A stretch of DNA of 64,000 nt from an uncultured Eubacteriales bacterium (GCA_934462705.1 CAKSIH010000007.1:8196-72195); one strand, 5' to 3'; positions 27,182-36,340 are shown, counted from the first letter of the stretch. Notes: generated from the letters alone by a model not told the origin. Numbers and translations: made by a program.

Positions 27182-27664
27182 CTATAAAGCAAGAGAATCG
27201 ATCCAATCTTTTATGAGTGACTTATCAAAGCTACCGAAACTTTTTCCGGTTTTCCAATTTGTATCTGGAGAACAACATTTTTTAAGAACTTCCTCTGTTT
27301 TTCCAAGAGTACTACCACCAGAGGTTGCAAATGGTATTATTGTTTTGCCGGAAAAATCGTAACTTTCCAAAAATGTATTGATAATAGTTGGAGCTACATA
27401 CCACCAAATAGGAAAACCTATAAATATAGTATCATAAATATCAATATTTGAAACTTTCTTTGCAATCTCAGGGCGAGAGTCTGGGTTGTTCATTTCCACA
27501 CTTGTTCGACTATTTTTGTTTGTCCAGTCAAGGTCTGCGTCTGTATAAGGTATTTTGGGGTTAATTTCAAATAAATCTGCACTTGCAACCTCAGCAAGCG
27601 CTTTTGCTAATTTTTCTGTAACTCCACTAGCTGAGAAATATGCTACTAATACTTTATTTTCCAT
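27182..27664 (-). CDS. Flavodoxin
   Basis: The 160-residue flavodoxin-fold protein has the FMN phosphate loop YFSASGVTEKLAKAL, the FIGFPIWWYVAPTIIN segment and FATSGGSTLGKT. It transfers electrons to reductases. It lies in the middle of an operon with a CMD-cupin protein and an aldo/keto reductase, a combination often found in oxidative or aldehyde stress loci. GGAGG lies 9 nt upstream of the start. Confidence 0.9.
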   Translation of the reverse strand: MENKVLVAYFSASGVTEKLAKALAEVASADLFEINPKIPYTDADLDWTNKNSRTSVEMNNPDSRPEIAKKVSNIDIYDTIFIGFPIWWYVAPTIINTFLESYDFSGKTIIPFATSGGSTLGKTEEVLKKCCSPDTNWKTGKSFGSFDKSLIKDWIDSLAL

Positions 27665-27685
27665 AAGTTCATGCCTCCTATTATA

Positions 27686-28426
27686 TTATATAAGATTATT
27701 ATATACTTCATCTATTACTGGTTCAAGCCACTCATTTGAAGTATTTTCACCCGGACATTCAATGGTCAAATGACTAAACCAATTGTCCTTTTTGGCACCA
27801 TGCCAATGCTTTATATTGGTAGGAATAGTTACAACATCTCCAGGATGCAAGCTTTGTGCAGGTTTTCCTTCTTCTTGATACCAACCATTGCCATCTACAC
27901 ATAAAAGGATCTGACCTCCACCTTTTGTGGCGCGATGAATGTGCCAATTATTTCGGCATCCTGGCTCAAATGTTACATTAGCGACAAATACAGTTTCTTT
28001 AGGGTTTGTAAGTGGTTTTAAATAGCTGTTGCTGATAAAATACTGAGAAAAACTTACATTTGGATTACCGAGGCCAAAGAAGCCTCCATGTTCTTGCAAC
28101 AAAGTGTCATCTTTATATACATCCTTTGCCATACGAAAGGCAGCCCATGCGTTTGGCCAACCGGCATAGAAAGCAAGATGCGTCAAAATTTCGGCCATTT
28201 CTGCTTTAGTTACACCATTTTTGCGAGCGGTTGAAAGGTGATATATCAAAGAATTATCTATAAGTCCTTTGCTTATTAGAGCTGTAATAGTTACAATAGA
28301 ACGTGCTTTTAAAGACAGCTTATCTTCTCTTGACCAAACTTCTCCAAATAGCACATCATCATTTAGTTCTGCAAATTTTGGAGCAAAATCATTTAAGGTA
28401 TTTCTTCCTGCGGTTTGTTTTTGCAT
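27686..28426 (-). CDS. Carboxymuconolactone decarboxylase-like/cupin fusion protein
   Basis: Residues 15-115 are an all-helical gamma-carboxymuconolactone decarboxylase-like domain (GVTKAEMAEILTHLAFYAGWPNAWAAF). Residues 140-235 are a cupin with metal-binding histidines in NNWHIHRATKGGGQILL and the second motif PGDVVTIPTNIKHWHGA. Such fusions are common but their substrate is not known; peroxide or quinone-type detoxification is a guess. First gene of the redox operon. Confidence 0.85.
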   Translation of the reverse strand: MQKQTAGRNTLNDFAPKFAELNDDVLFGEVWSREDKLSLKARSIVTITALISKGLIDNSLIYHLSTARKNGVTKAEMAEILTHLAFYAGWPNAWAAFRMAKDVYKDDTLLQEHGGFFGLGNPNVSFSQYFISNSYLKPLTNPKETVFVANVTFEPGCRNNWHIHRATKGGGQILLCVDGNGWYQEEGKPAQSLHPGDVVTIPTNIKHWHGAKKDNWFSHLTIECPGENTSNEWLEPVIDEVYNNLI

Positions 28427-29127
28427 AATTTAAAACCCCTTTAATAATATTTTTAAAATTTATCCTTTACTAGTGGAGCAAAGATCTTTTAAATATATGT
28501 TATTTAAGGCAATGACGATATAGTTAAGATTTTACGGTGTAATATTATTGTGCTATATTTTAGAAAAATTATCAATACTTAAATGAATAATATTATATTT
28601 AATCAAAGCGCTTAAACAGCAGAAAAAGTTCTTAAACGCTGAAAGTCAATGGCCTTTATAAAGAAACCGTTAATGAGTAAGAGTATACAATAAATAAAGG
28701 CAAATACTTGTAAAGCTGCAGGCGAAATTGGCAGGGCAGCAAGAATCTGACGGTAAAAGAAAACATAAGGCAATTGGAAGTCTGCAGAGTTAGGGCATAC
28801 CGTGAACGCGATTTTTGCTAGCTGAAACAATGATGAATTTAAAAGTAAAGAGCACAGTGGTGAGAAGCTGTGCTCTTTTTTATATTTAAGAGAGGGCTTT
28901 AGCACTTTAAATACGAGAACCTTGAAAATAGTAGTTGCAACAGTGACGAGCACGGACTAATTTACTCAGAAAGAGGCGTAAATTTTCACACCGTAGATTC
29001 ATAAGAGAAAAACGTAATTTTAAATCTTGTTAAGCTTCAATCTGTATGTAGTCTGCATCCAGATTTTGCGAATCAAGTTCATTGAAGAAAAAACATTTGC
29101 AAAACTTATTGTTGAAAAAAATAAATT
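28427..29127. other. Gene-free stretch with higher-GC, stop-ridden sequence
   Basis: About 28600-29000 is visibly richer in G and C than its surroundings and shows no intact gene. A minus-strand frame (28612-28953) has no ribosome-binding site. One plus-strand fragment near 28940-28990 reads LIYSERGVNFHT, faintly like the HSDRGxQYT motif of IS3-type transposases, and is cut by stops. It may be a decayed mobile element. A terminator-like hairpin is at 28848-28882. Confidence 0.35.
28848..28882 (+). terminator. Terminator-like hairpin without a gene
   Basis: GAGCACAG (28850-28857) pairs with CTGTGCTC (28868-28875), followed by T. No plus-strand gene precedes it, so it may be a relic or end a small RNA. 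Confidence 0.5.
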
Positions 29128-30567
29128 TTATGATGGACTACAATTACTTTGGTATATAGCTCTTGCCAAGGGAAAAGTTACATAATCCATAACTATAATT
29201 CCAAAACGTTTCCCACATTCAAACAGATTATCTTTTAATATTTTTTTATTAATGCTGCGTGCTGCAAAGAAGGGGTTACTAAAGCGACAGGAGGAATAAT
29301 TAAAAACAAACTCATTAGGAGGAATTTTGCAAAAATTCTCAGCTTGTTTCAAAGTAGGTTTAAAATATTTATATTTTTCTTTCCCGGAACATTGAAAGTA
29401 ATCTTGAATCCATGCACGGGTTCCTCTCTTTAAAGGAATTGCTTGCTTTACAGAAGAATAGTCTACGTTTTCCTCCCACGCAGCTAAATTAAATCCAAAG
29501 CGGTTTTCTCCAATTTTATATGGATTATTTCCTACTATATCGAAACGGCGCATTAATACAATTTTTCCTCTAACATCTTTTAGCTGCGGCACGCTAATAC
29601 CAGACCAAATTCGTCCTTGATTAATGTAATTAGCTATAACATTTTCCAGTTTTTTTGCCTTGCCAGAAGATGCAACGGGATCCCCTATGGATATTAAAAA
29701 AATTACACATTCTGAAGGGTACTTTGCTAAGAATGCTTCTGTCTTATTAAAAATCTCTGATAAATGCATGTGTTTCATTGATTTATCATAGCATGCTGTA
29801 CCGTGAGTAATTAAAGGATCTTTTTCATGCATATTTACTGCACATCTTAGGTCGAACATTCGCACTCCTGCAGTAAGTTGTTCTTCTGGACTTAAGTACT
29901 GACATTGACTTTGCGTTACTTGTTCTGCGCAACCATCTACAAGACGACTGCCCGTATCGTGCGTACCGGGTATATTTATTTCAGATAGAAGCTTATTATC
30001 ATCGACTTTTTTCATCCATGGGTCAGCAAATTCAATGTCATAGCATATAACCTCCCAATTTATAGGATCTTTATTTTGTACAATAACATTTTTATCTAAA
30101 GACATATACAATTTGCTGTAAGAGTTTTGAATTTGATATGATCCATCTTCATTTTTGTAAAACTTCCATAACTGATTTTGATTTTTTCCCTTTTTGTCTG
30201 CCCAAATATGTAGCTTTTCATTTTTTTGTGTGTTATGTTTTGACATTTCTATTACATAATTTAAGCTAAATCTTTTAGAAGCAGGGTAAATAAGGTAACA
30301 ACCCTCTCCACAGTGTTTCAGCGTAAAACCGTTATTTGTTCCCATAAAATGCAAGTGAAGGGGTTGTCCTAAAATTGCCATATCATTTTTTATGCTTATG
30401 GATTTACTGATTCCTTGTGGGTAAAAATAAACTGTTTTTCCATCTAGTTCACTGCCTACTATAGACTGACTAAGGGCGAGATTTTTTGAGATATAATTGA
30501 TTGCATAACCATTGTTGTTAACAAGTGTCAAGAAAAGTAACATAAATATAGATACCAGTTTTTTCAT
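29128..30567 (-). CDS. Secreted PI-PLC-domain protein with lectin-like N-terminal domain
   Basis: The 479-residue product has a signal peptide (MKKLVSIFMLLFLTLVNNNGYA). About 150 residues with a ricin-type trefoil look follow (NQLWKFYKNEDGSYQIQN). The C-terminal domain is of the phosphatidylinositol-specific phospholipase C type, with catalytic histidines in IPGTHDTGS and ITHGTACY and the strand GVRMFDLR. It should act outside the cell, cleaving phosphatidylinositol or GPI-type glycolipids. GGAGGG lies 6 nt upstream of the ATG. It has no operon partners and is bordered by degraded sequence and palindromes, which suggests acquisition. Confidence 0.85.
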   Translation of the reverse strand: MKKLVSIFMLLFLTLVNNNGYAINYISKNLALSQSIVGSELDGKTVYFYPQGISKSISIKNDMAILGQPLHLHFMGTNNGFTLKHCGEGCYLIYPASKRFSLNYVIEMSKHNTQKNEKLHIWADKKGKNQNQLWKFYKNEDGSYQIQNSYSKLYMSLDKNVIVQNKDPINWEVICYDIEFADPWMKKVDDNKLLSEINIPGTHDTGSRLVDGCAEQVTQSQCQYLSPEEQLTAGVRMFDLRCAVNMHEKDPLITHGTACYDKSMKHMHLSEIFNKTEAFLAKYPSECVIFLISIGDPVASSGKAKKLENVIANYINQGRIWSGISVPQLKDVRGKIVLMRRFDIVGNNPYKIGENRFGFNLAAWEENVDYSSVKQAIPLKRGTRAWIQDYFQCSGKEKYKYFKPTLKQAENFCKIPPNEFVFNYSSCRFSNPFFAARSINKKILKDNLFECGKRFGIIVMDYVTFPLARAIYQSNCSPS

Positions 30568-30926
30568 ATAAAACCCTCCATAATTGATAATATATTTATT
30601 ATATATAGTTTAATATCAAATTGTAAATGTTTACATCATACAAAAATATAGTAGGGATTGTATTTTTGACAATAAAAATGAATTTCCAATTGCATTTATA
30701 CTTTTAAAAATTAAGATTAGTGCTAATGGGTTAGTAAAAAGGAAGATGTAGTAACAAAGTAAAATAATTGTATTTGGAAATAGAATATAAAAAATTTTAA
30801 ATAAAGGAAATAGAGGGGAATCATTAATAGTCAAAAGTTTTAAATTATATTGCCAACTTTCTACGTAATTATTGAAAAATTTCATTGAATATATATTGAA
30901 CGTGTGATATAATATTGCTATAAAAA

Positions 30927-31018
30927 ATAAATGGGATATCCCATTTATTAACTCAAAGCATGCTTTGAGTTAATAAATGGGATATCCCATTTATTAACTC
31001 AAAGCATGCTTTGAGTTA
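30927..31018. repeat. Tandem array of perfect palindromes, two 46-bp units
   Basis: Unit A is a perfect 22-bp palindrome centred on GATATC (30927-30948, and again 30973-30994). Unit B is a perfect 24-bp palindrome centred on GCATGC (30949-30972, and again 30995-31018). The order is A-B-A-B with no base between units, so the array is also palindromic at the ABA and BAB level and can fold as cruciforms. A variant of A followed by the first bases of B occurs at 57668-57700. Confidence 0.95.
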
Positions 31019-31351
31019 ATACTAACTAATTGAGACTGGAAGTGTCGTTCAAATTATTTGTTTGCTTTAGAATGGAAATATTTTGAATTCTGCAATGCAA
31101 AAAAGGAATAATATTTTTATATTTTTTGGCTTTCTTTAATAGTTTTATTTTGGGAATTTTAAAATTTTTGACGCTAGTGTCATTGAAATTACATAACATG
31201 ATTAAAAGAAATTTTAACGTAAGCTGGAATATAAATAAAAATTTTTAAATGTTATTGCATGAAATACAATAAAAAACGGACAATATAAAGATATAATTTA
31301 GTGTATAAAATTTGATTACGTTTAATTTTTATTGTATGATTGATAATTTTG

Positions 31352-31380
31352 TTTACAACGCGAAAATATTGTGTTAAAAT
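31352..31380 (+). promoter_or_regulatory. Probable promoter of ligase/transport operon
   Basis: TTTACA (31352-31357) and TAAAAT (31375-31380) have a 17-bp spacer and lie 40 bp upstream of the first gene. Confidence 0.6.
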
Positions 31381-31420
31381 ATTCTAAAAATGAATAATAT
31401 TTAAAAATGGGGGGCTTTTT

Positions 31421-32752
31421 TTGAATCGGGGACGTGAATTGCTTAAGGAAAAATTTATTTTACCATATCTTAAAAAAAGTGAGGAATATATTGGGGTAGA
31501 ACTCGAATATCCACTAATTTTGGCTGATGATACAGTTGACTCAAAGAAGGTAGTATTAAGTCTTTTTGAATATTTAAAGAAAAATTATGGATTTTATGAT
31601 GATAAAATGGGTAAAGATGGCTGCTTAGTTCGAGTAAAGAATAATGAGGGCGATGGAATTGGTGCAGATTATAGATATGAAATCATTGAGTTTGCAATGC
31701 AAAAGGACTTAAACCTTAACAGCATTGCTGATCGATTTTATAAGTATTTTAAAATTGTGCAAGAATTTTTAATAAAAAATGGATGTTTCTTAACAGGAAT
31801 GGGGACAAACTTAACAAGTAGTGCGACGCGAGTTCATCATACGATGGATCCATACTGTTTTGGCTTGAATGAATATATAAAGAAATATACCTCATATAAA
31901 AACCCAAAGTATTTTTTAACAAATATGCAGTCAATTCAAACACACATTGATATTCCTATTAAAAATAAAAAAGAAGGGGAGCAGATTTTTATAAATGCTC
32001 TAAATCTTTTTAATATGCTTGATTTTGTAAGGGGGATCCTTTTTTCTAATTCATTACCAAATGCAACTTCTGCACCTCCTAATTTAGATTACCCTAAAGA
32101 AACATTGTGTGCAAGGGATTTTAATTGGTTGCATACAGAATTGCCCGATACAGGATGTGTGGATGAAAAATTTAAAACTATTGATGAACTGCTAGATTAT
32201 ATATTGAGTTTAAAAGTATATTTACGGAAATGTGGTGATAATTACAAGGATTTTAAAGAGGTAAGCATCGAAGAATATTTTTCAGATCCTCAGCAAATTG
32301 ATGATATATTTAGTATTTTTAGATATTTTAAAAATGTGGTTTTAAATCGATATGCAGCATTAGAGGTTCGAAGTGATTGCATTCAACCGCTCAAAGATAC
32401 TTTTGCTCCGACTGCTTTCAATCTTGGAATTTCACGGAGGGTTAATGAAGCGACTGAGTTAACATTAAAGTTTTTTAAAGATAATAAAATCACATATACA
32501 AACTCTACTTTACGCGCAATGGCTATTAATGATAAAAAAATTGTAGATGACAAAATTATGCAAGAATATCTTCAAAAACTTTATAATTTGGCGAAAGCGG
32601 CTCTTATAGAGAGAGGGTTTGGAGAAGAAAAGCATTTGTATTGTTTACAAAAGAGAATCAAAACACTTCAGTGTCCGGCAAAGTTTCAAAAACAGCAATT
32701 CTTAAAGGGCGTCTCATTAGATGAAATTGTAAAACAATGCAGTGAATTATAA
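31421..32752 (+). CDS. Glutamate-cysteine ligase-like enzyme
   Basis: The 443-residue product belongs to the carboxylate-amine ligase/GCS superfamily: YIGVELEYPLI at the ATP/metal site, GMGTNLTSS, TRVHHTMDP, MQSIQTHIDIP and LEVRSDCIQP. Glutamate-cysteine ligases join glutamate to cysteine through the gamma-carboxylate using ATP. No glutathione synthetase is nearby, so the product may be a gamma-glutamyl amino acid rather than glutathione. It starts at TTG behind a GGGGGG site. The next gene starts 15 nt after its stop. Substrate specificity is inferred only. Confidence 0.75.
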   Translation: MNRGRELLKEKFILPYLKKSEEYIGVELEYPLILADDTVDSKKVVLSLFEYLKKNYGFYDDKMGKDGCLVRVKNNEGDGIGADYRYEIIEFAMQKDLNLNSIADRFYKYFKIVQEFLIKNGCFLTGMGTNLTSSATRVHHTMDPYCFGLNEYIKKYTSYKNPKYFLTNMQSIQTHIDIPIKNKKEGEQIFINALNLFNMLDFVRGILFSNSLPNATSAPPNLDYPKETLCARDFNWLHTELPDTGCVDEKFKTIDELLDYILSLKVYLRKCGDNYKDFKEVSIEEYFSDPQQIDDIFSIFRYFKNVVLNRYAALEVRSDCIQPLKDTFAPTAFNLGISRRVNEATELTLKFFKDNKITYTNSTLRAMAINDKKIVDDKIMQEYLQKLYNLAKAALIERGFGEEKHLYCLQKRIKTLQCPAKFQKQQFLKGVSLDEIVKQCSEL

Positions 32753-32767
32753 AAGGAGTGTTGTAAG

Positions 32768-33685
32768 ATGAAAAGGTTATGTTTTCTTGTATGCTTATGC
32801 ACTATATTTATATTTTTTGCGGGATGCTCTAATAGACAAGAAGGATCTGAAAATCAAAATAGCCAAATAGTTAGTTCAGAAGTTTCTTCTCCTGAAAAAG
32901 TGGCACAGGCTAAACAGTGGAATGAGCCAGCATTGCTTCCGGGACTTGGACAAATAATAAAAAAGGGAACTTTAACAGTTGCAATGATTAAAAATGATGT
33001 AGATGCATTTTGTGAAACACTGGAAGATGGAACAGTTACGGGAATAGATGTACAGTGGGCGCAAAGTATTGCAGATAGTTTAGGAGTCACGCTAATTATT
33101 AATAGAGATTGTGACACATATGACAAACTAACGGAGTATTTAATAAATGGAAATGCTGATTTAGCAATATCAACATATAGTCCAACAACTGAACGCGCAG
33201 CTTATGTTAACCTTTCTAAATCATATTTAACAAGTAGATTAGGTGTTATGGTAAATAAACAAGAATTGGTTAAAAAACAAATTGAAAATAACCCTATTGA
33301 CTACATGAAAAATAATAATATTAAACTGGCAGCACTTAAAAATTCATCTCATGTAAAATTAATATCGGAAATGTTTCCTAATGCAGAAATCGTAGAAATG
33401 GATACGTATGAACAAATTTGTCAAGCAGTTCGCAATAATGATGTTTTTGGATATCTTTGCGGTGAAGTAGAATTTCTATTTGATTACAATCATGACCCAG
33501 AACTGGCCCTATATACTAAGGTATTTGCCTTTTCCGATGCAGCAGAGTATTACTGTGTAGGGGTATCTCCAAGCAACAATGACCTTTTAAAGTTTGTTAA
33601 TGCTTTAATTGATTCTTCGAAGGTAACAACAATAAAAGATGTTGAAGACAAGTGTAATGAAAAGTTTAATGGGGAAGGGGTTTAA
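32768..33685 (+). CDS. Extracellular solute-binding lipoprotein (SBP family 3)
   Basis: A lipoprotein signal (LCTIFIFFAGCSN) and a Ser/Glu-rich spacer precede a family-3 periplasmic-binding-protein fold (KKGTLTVAMIKNDVDAF, GIDVQWAQSIADSLGV, ADLAISTYSPTTERAAYVNLSKSYL). Family 3 binds polar amino acids and normally feeds an ABC importer. Here there is no permease or ATPase; the neighbours are two SDF-type carriers, 5 nt downstream. AAAAGGAGTG precedes the ATG. The context suggests binding-protein-assisted secondary transport. Confidence 0.85.
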   Translation: MKRLCFLVCLCTIFIFFAGCSNRQEGSENQNSQIVSSEVSSPEKVAQAKQWNEPALLPGLGQIIKKGTLTVAMIKNDVDAFCETLEDGTVTGIDVQWAQSIADSLGVTLIINRDCDTYDKLTEYLINGNADLAISTYSPTTERAAYVNLSKSYLTSRLGVMVNKQELVKKQIENNPIDYMKNNNIKLAALKNSSHVKLISEMFPNAEIVEMDTYEQICQAVRNNDVFGYLCGEVEFLFDYNHDPELALYTKVFAFSDAAEYYCVGVSPSNNDLLKFVNALIDSSKVTTIKDVEDKCNEKFNGEGV

Positions 33686-33690
33686 TTAAT

Positions 33691-35007
33691 TTGAGAAAGA
33701 TATTAAAAAACCCTATTACAATGTTTGTTTGTATAATAGCTGGAATTTTAACGGGACTTTATTTAGAAGTAGTTGTCCCATTTTTGGAACCATTAAAAAA
33801 TGTTTATGTATCACTTTTACAAGTTTGTTCGCTTCCTATTATCATATGTGCGATAACAATTAATATTGGAAAACTTACTCAGAAATTTTTTCGACCAATA
33901 TTAAAAAAATGGATTTTCTTTACACTAATTGTTATGCTTTTGTCCTGTACAATAGGTATATCTATTTCGTGTGGAATGAAAACCTTTTTAACTCCTAGTG
34001 ATGAAGCTAAAGTAGCACTGTCTAAGGAAAGTGAAACTAATGAGGAAAAAAGAATTACGGATACTTTTTCTGAAATTAATGTGTATGGTGACAATGATAT
34101 TTCAAATGAAAGTAATTTTTCTTTCATTGAATTTTTAGTAAACTTAGTTCCTCAAAACATATTTAATGCACTTTCTAATAATAAAACTTTACAGGTATTT
34201 ATATTTTTTATTATATTCGGTTTCATGCTGTCCTTTATTGAAAAGAAATATTCTGAGCCAATTATAAATTTATTTGAAGGTATTAACAATGCGCTTTATA
34301 AATTTATGAATGTAATATTACTCTTTCTTCCTTTTGCTGTATTTATTATGATGGCATCTTTATTTTCAAATAGTGGAATGTTAAACATTTTGCAATCCTT
34401 AATGCATCTTATTATAGTAACTTATATAGCTATGATTACATTAATAATATTATCATTTATAGTAGTTTTTATATATTCAAAAACTTTGCTTAAACAACAC
34501 CTGCATGCGATTAAAAGAACTTTTTTTGTTGCAATTGGTACATCTAGCATCCAGGCTACTGTACCCGTCACAATTGAAGACTCCATTAAGGAGATGAATG
34601 CAGATAAAACATCAGCAAATGTGGTAATGTCTATTGGAACCATTTTTTGCCCAAGTGGAAAGATATTAGCTTCGGCGATTTTAGCTATATATGCACTTAT
34701 AATTTACGGTAAACCGATAAATTTAAGGACGTTATTTATTGTTGCGGTTAGTTCTATTTTATATTCCATTTGTATCTCCGGTGCATCAGGTGTTGCTTCT
34801 GCAACAGTGCTGACTATAATTTTACAGCCTCTTGGAATTCCAAATGATGTGATGTCAATTATTTTAATATTTTCAGTACAATTTTATCAAGGAATATCGA
34901 CCTTTACTAGCCTTTATTCAAATCTCGCTATCACATTTCTCAGTTCTCCAAAAAAGCATTTAATTAAAGACAATGGTGACAAGGTGGTGGCAGGGAGTGT
35001 TAGTTAA
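33691..35007 (+). CDS. Divergent SDF-family symporter, first of a pair
   Basis: This 438-residue carrier of the dicarboxylate/amino acid:cation symporter (DAACS) fold has eight membrane helices and two hairpins. The first hairpin reads GTSSIQATVP in place of the SSSxATLP serine stretch. The usual NMDG motif is replaced (TIFCPSGK) and the TM8 region (VQFYQGISTFTSLYSNLAI) lacks the Asp and Arg that bind acidic amino acids. A polar loop with acidic residues lies at about 105-145. It starts at TTG, 5 nt after the binding-protein gene. The substrate is therefore unlikely to be aspartate or glutamate in the standard way. Confidence 0.8.
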   Translation: MRKILKNPITMFVCIIAGILTGLYLEVVVPFLEPLKNVYVSLLQVCSLPIIICAITINIGKLTQKFFRPILKKWIFFTLIVMLLSCTIGISISCGMKTFLTPSDEAKVALSKESETNEEKRITDTFSEINVYGDNDISNESNFSFIEFLVNLVPQNIFNALSNNKTLQVFIFFIIFGFMLSFIEKKYSEPIINLFEGINNALYKFMNVILLFLPFAVFIMMASLFSNSGMLNILQSLMHLIIVTYIAMITLIILSFIVVFIYSKTLLKQHLHAIKRTFFVAIGTSSIQATVPVTIEDSIKEMNADKTSANVVMSIGTIFCPSGKILASAILAIYALIIYGKPINLRTLFIVAVSSILYSICISGASGVASATVLTIILQPLGIPNDVMSIILIFSVQFYQGISTFTSLYSNLAITFLSSPKKHLIKDNGDKVVAGSVS

Positions 35008-36307
35008 GATATTAAAAAATCCTATCACGTTGTTTGTTAGCATCTTTATAGGAATTCTAATAGGGCTTTACGCAAGTTTCCTAGTGCCACTCTTATCAGT
35101 TTTGAATGAAATATACTTGTCTTTATTGCAAGTATGCGTTATACCTATTGTAGCATGTGCAATATTAATTAATATTGGGCAACTTTTTGAAAAGAAACTT
35201 CGAAAGATTCTTGGTAAATGGGCTATCAGTATAATTATAGCCATGATTTTTGCATCTTTGCTTGGAATTAGTCTAACGCTTATGACTCGGGATTTCATTG
35301 CACCTGATAACGATACAAAGGTTGCATTGTCAAAAATGGACACAGGTGAACAAGAAAATAAAAGCACAACAGAAACATTTAGTGAACTATCGTTTTATGA
35401 AGAAAATAAAGTTGAAGAGGTGCATAAGTTAACAATTACAGAGTTTATAACAAACTCTATTCCTTCAAATATATTTAAAGCGCTAACAGAAAATAATATT
35501 ATACAAGTATTAATATTTTGTTGCATATTGGGTATTACATTTGCATTTATTGACAAGCAGTACTCTGAACCTTTTCTAATTATTGCAACTGGAGTCTATA
35601 AGGCACTTTGCAAATTTATTGATTACCTTATGATCTTTCTTCCAATAGCAATTTGCTCTTTGCTAGCGGAACAATTTTCAAATGAAGGTGTAATTTCTAT
35701 TTTAGGTTCATTGGCTAAGTATATTGTAATAAATTATGTTGCAGTTATTATTCTTATTATTGTGTCATTTATCTTAATTCAATTTAAAACGAAGTGTTCA
35801 TTAAACGAACATTGGCGTGCTGTAAAACAAACGCTGTTTGTTTCAATAGCTACGTCAAGTTGTATTGCCTCCATACCAAAACTGATTGAAGATATTCCGG
35901 AACCGTTAGGACTGGATAAAAAAACTGTTAAATCAGTTATACCTATAGGCGTTATACTTTGTCAAACAGGTACAATTGTTGCAGCTGCGATTTTAGCAAT
36001 TTATTCAACAACAATTTATGATGTGGCAATTGATGCAAAAACATTAATTATTGTTTTACTAGCATCAATTATGTTTTCAGTTTCAATAACAGGCGTTCCA
36101 GGCATAGTTTCAGCAACCATGCTTAATATTATTCTTCAACCAATTGGAGTTCCGACAGATTTAATGACATTAATTTTTGTTTCTACAGTATCTTTTTATC
36201 AAGGAGTAAATGTTTTTGCAAGTTTATACAGTAATGTTGCAATTACTTCTTTTGTACTTCCAAATAAGAAAAGTAAAACTTCTAGATTAGTTGCCTTAAA
36301 TGAATAA
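34997..36307 (+). CDS. Divergent SDF-family symporter, second of a pair
   Basis: This is a paralogue of the preceding gene, with parallel N-termini (KILKNPITLFVSIFIGILIGLY against KILKNPITMFVCIIAGILTGLY). HP1 reads ATSSCIASIP, the NMDG motif is replaced by ILCQTGT, and TM8 reads VSFYQGVNVFASLYSNVAI, again without the acidic-substrate Asp and Arg. AAGGTGG lies 9 nt before the GTG at 34997, making an 11-bp overlap with the previous stop; an ATG at 34973 is possible. Coupled translation fits a heteromeric or paired carrier. The operon ends at a strong terminator. Confidence 0.8.
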   Translation: MLVKILKNPITLFVSIFIGILIGLYASFLVPLLSVLNEIYLSLLQVCVIPIVACAILINIGQLFEKKLRKILGKWAISIIIAMIFASLLGISLTLMTRDFIAPDNDTKVALSKMDTGEQENKSTTETFSELSFYEENKVEEVHKLTITEFITNSIPSNIFKALTENNIIQVLIFCCILGITFAFIDKQYSEPFLIIATGVYKALCKFIDYLMIFLPIAICSLLAEQFSNEGVISILGSLAKYIVINYVAVIILIIVSFILIQFKTKCSLNEHWRAVKQTLFVSIATSSCIASIPKLIEDIPEPLGLDKKTVKSVIPIGVILCQTGTIVAAAILAIYSTTIYDVAIDAKTLIIVLLASIMFSVSITGVPGIVSATMLNIILQPIGVPTDLMTLIFVSTVSFYQGVNVFASLYSNVAITSFVLPNKKSKTSRLVALNE

Positions 36308-36340
36308 ATATTTTTTATTTAATTATATATTTATTGAAAT

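Larger units (their letters stand above)
30568..31420. other. 850-bp gene-free stretch with palindrome array and promoter
   Basis: It holds the upstream region of the PI-PLC gene, the tandem palindromes at 30927-31018 and the promoter of the next operon. A minus-strand frame at 30631-30885 has no ribosome-binding site and extreme AT content, so I do not call it. Nothing else is recognised. Confidence 0.5.

Noticed and set aside
28612..28953. 113-codon minus-strand frame
   Set aside because: No ribosome-binding site and no recognisable domain; it lies in stop-ridden, compositionally odd sequence.
30631..30885. 84-codon minus-strand frame in the gap upstream of the PI-PLC gene
   Set aside because: No ribosome-binding site, extremely AT-rich hydrophobic composition and no family pattern; likely a chance frame.
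30927..31018. CRISPR-like repeat structure
   Set aside because: The units abut without spacers and each is a perfect palindrome; no cas genes are present.
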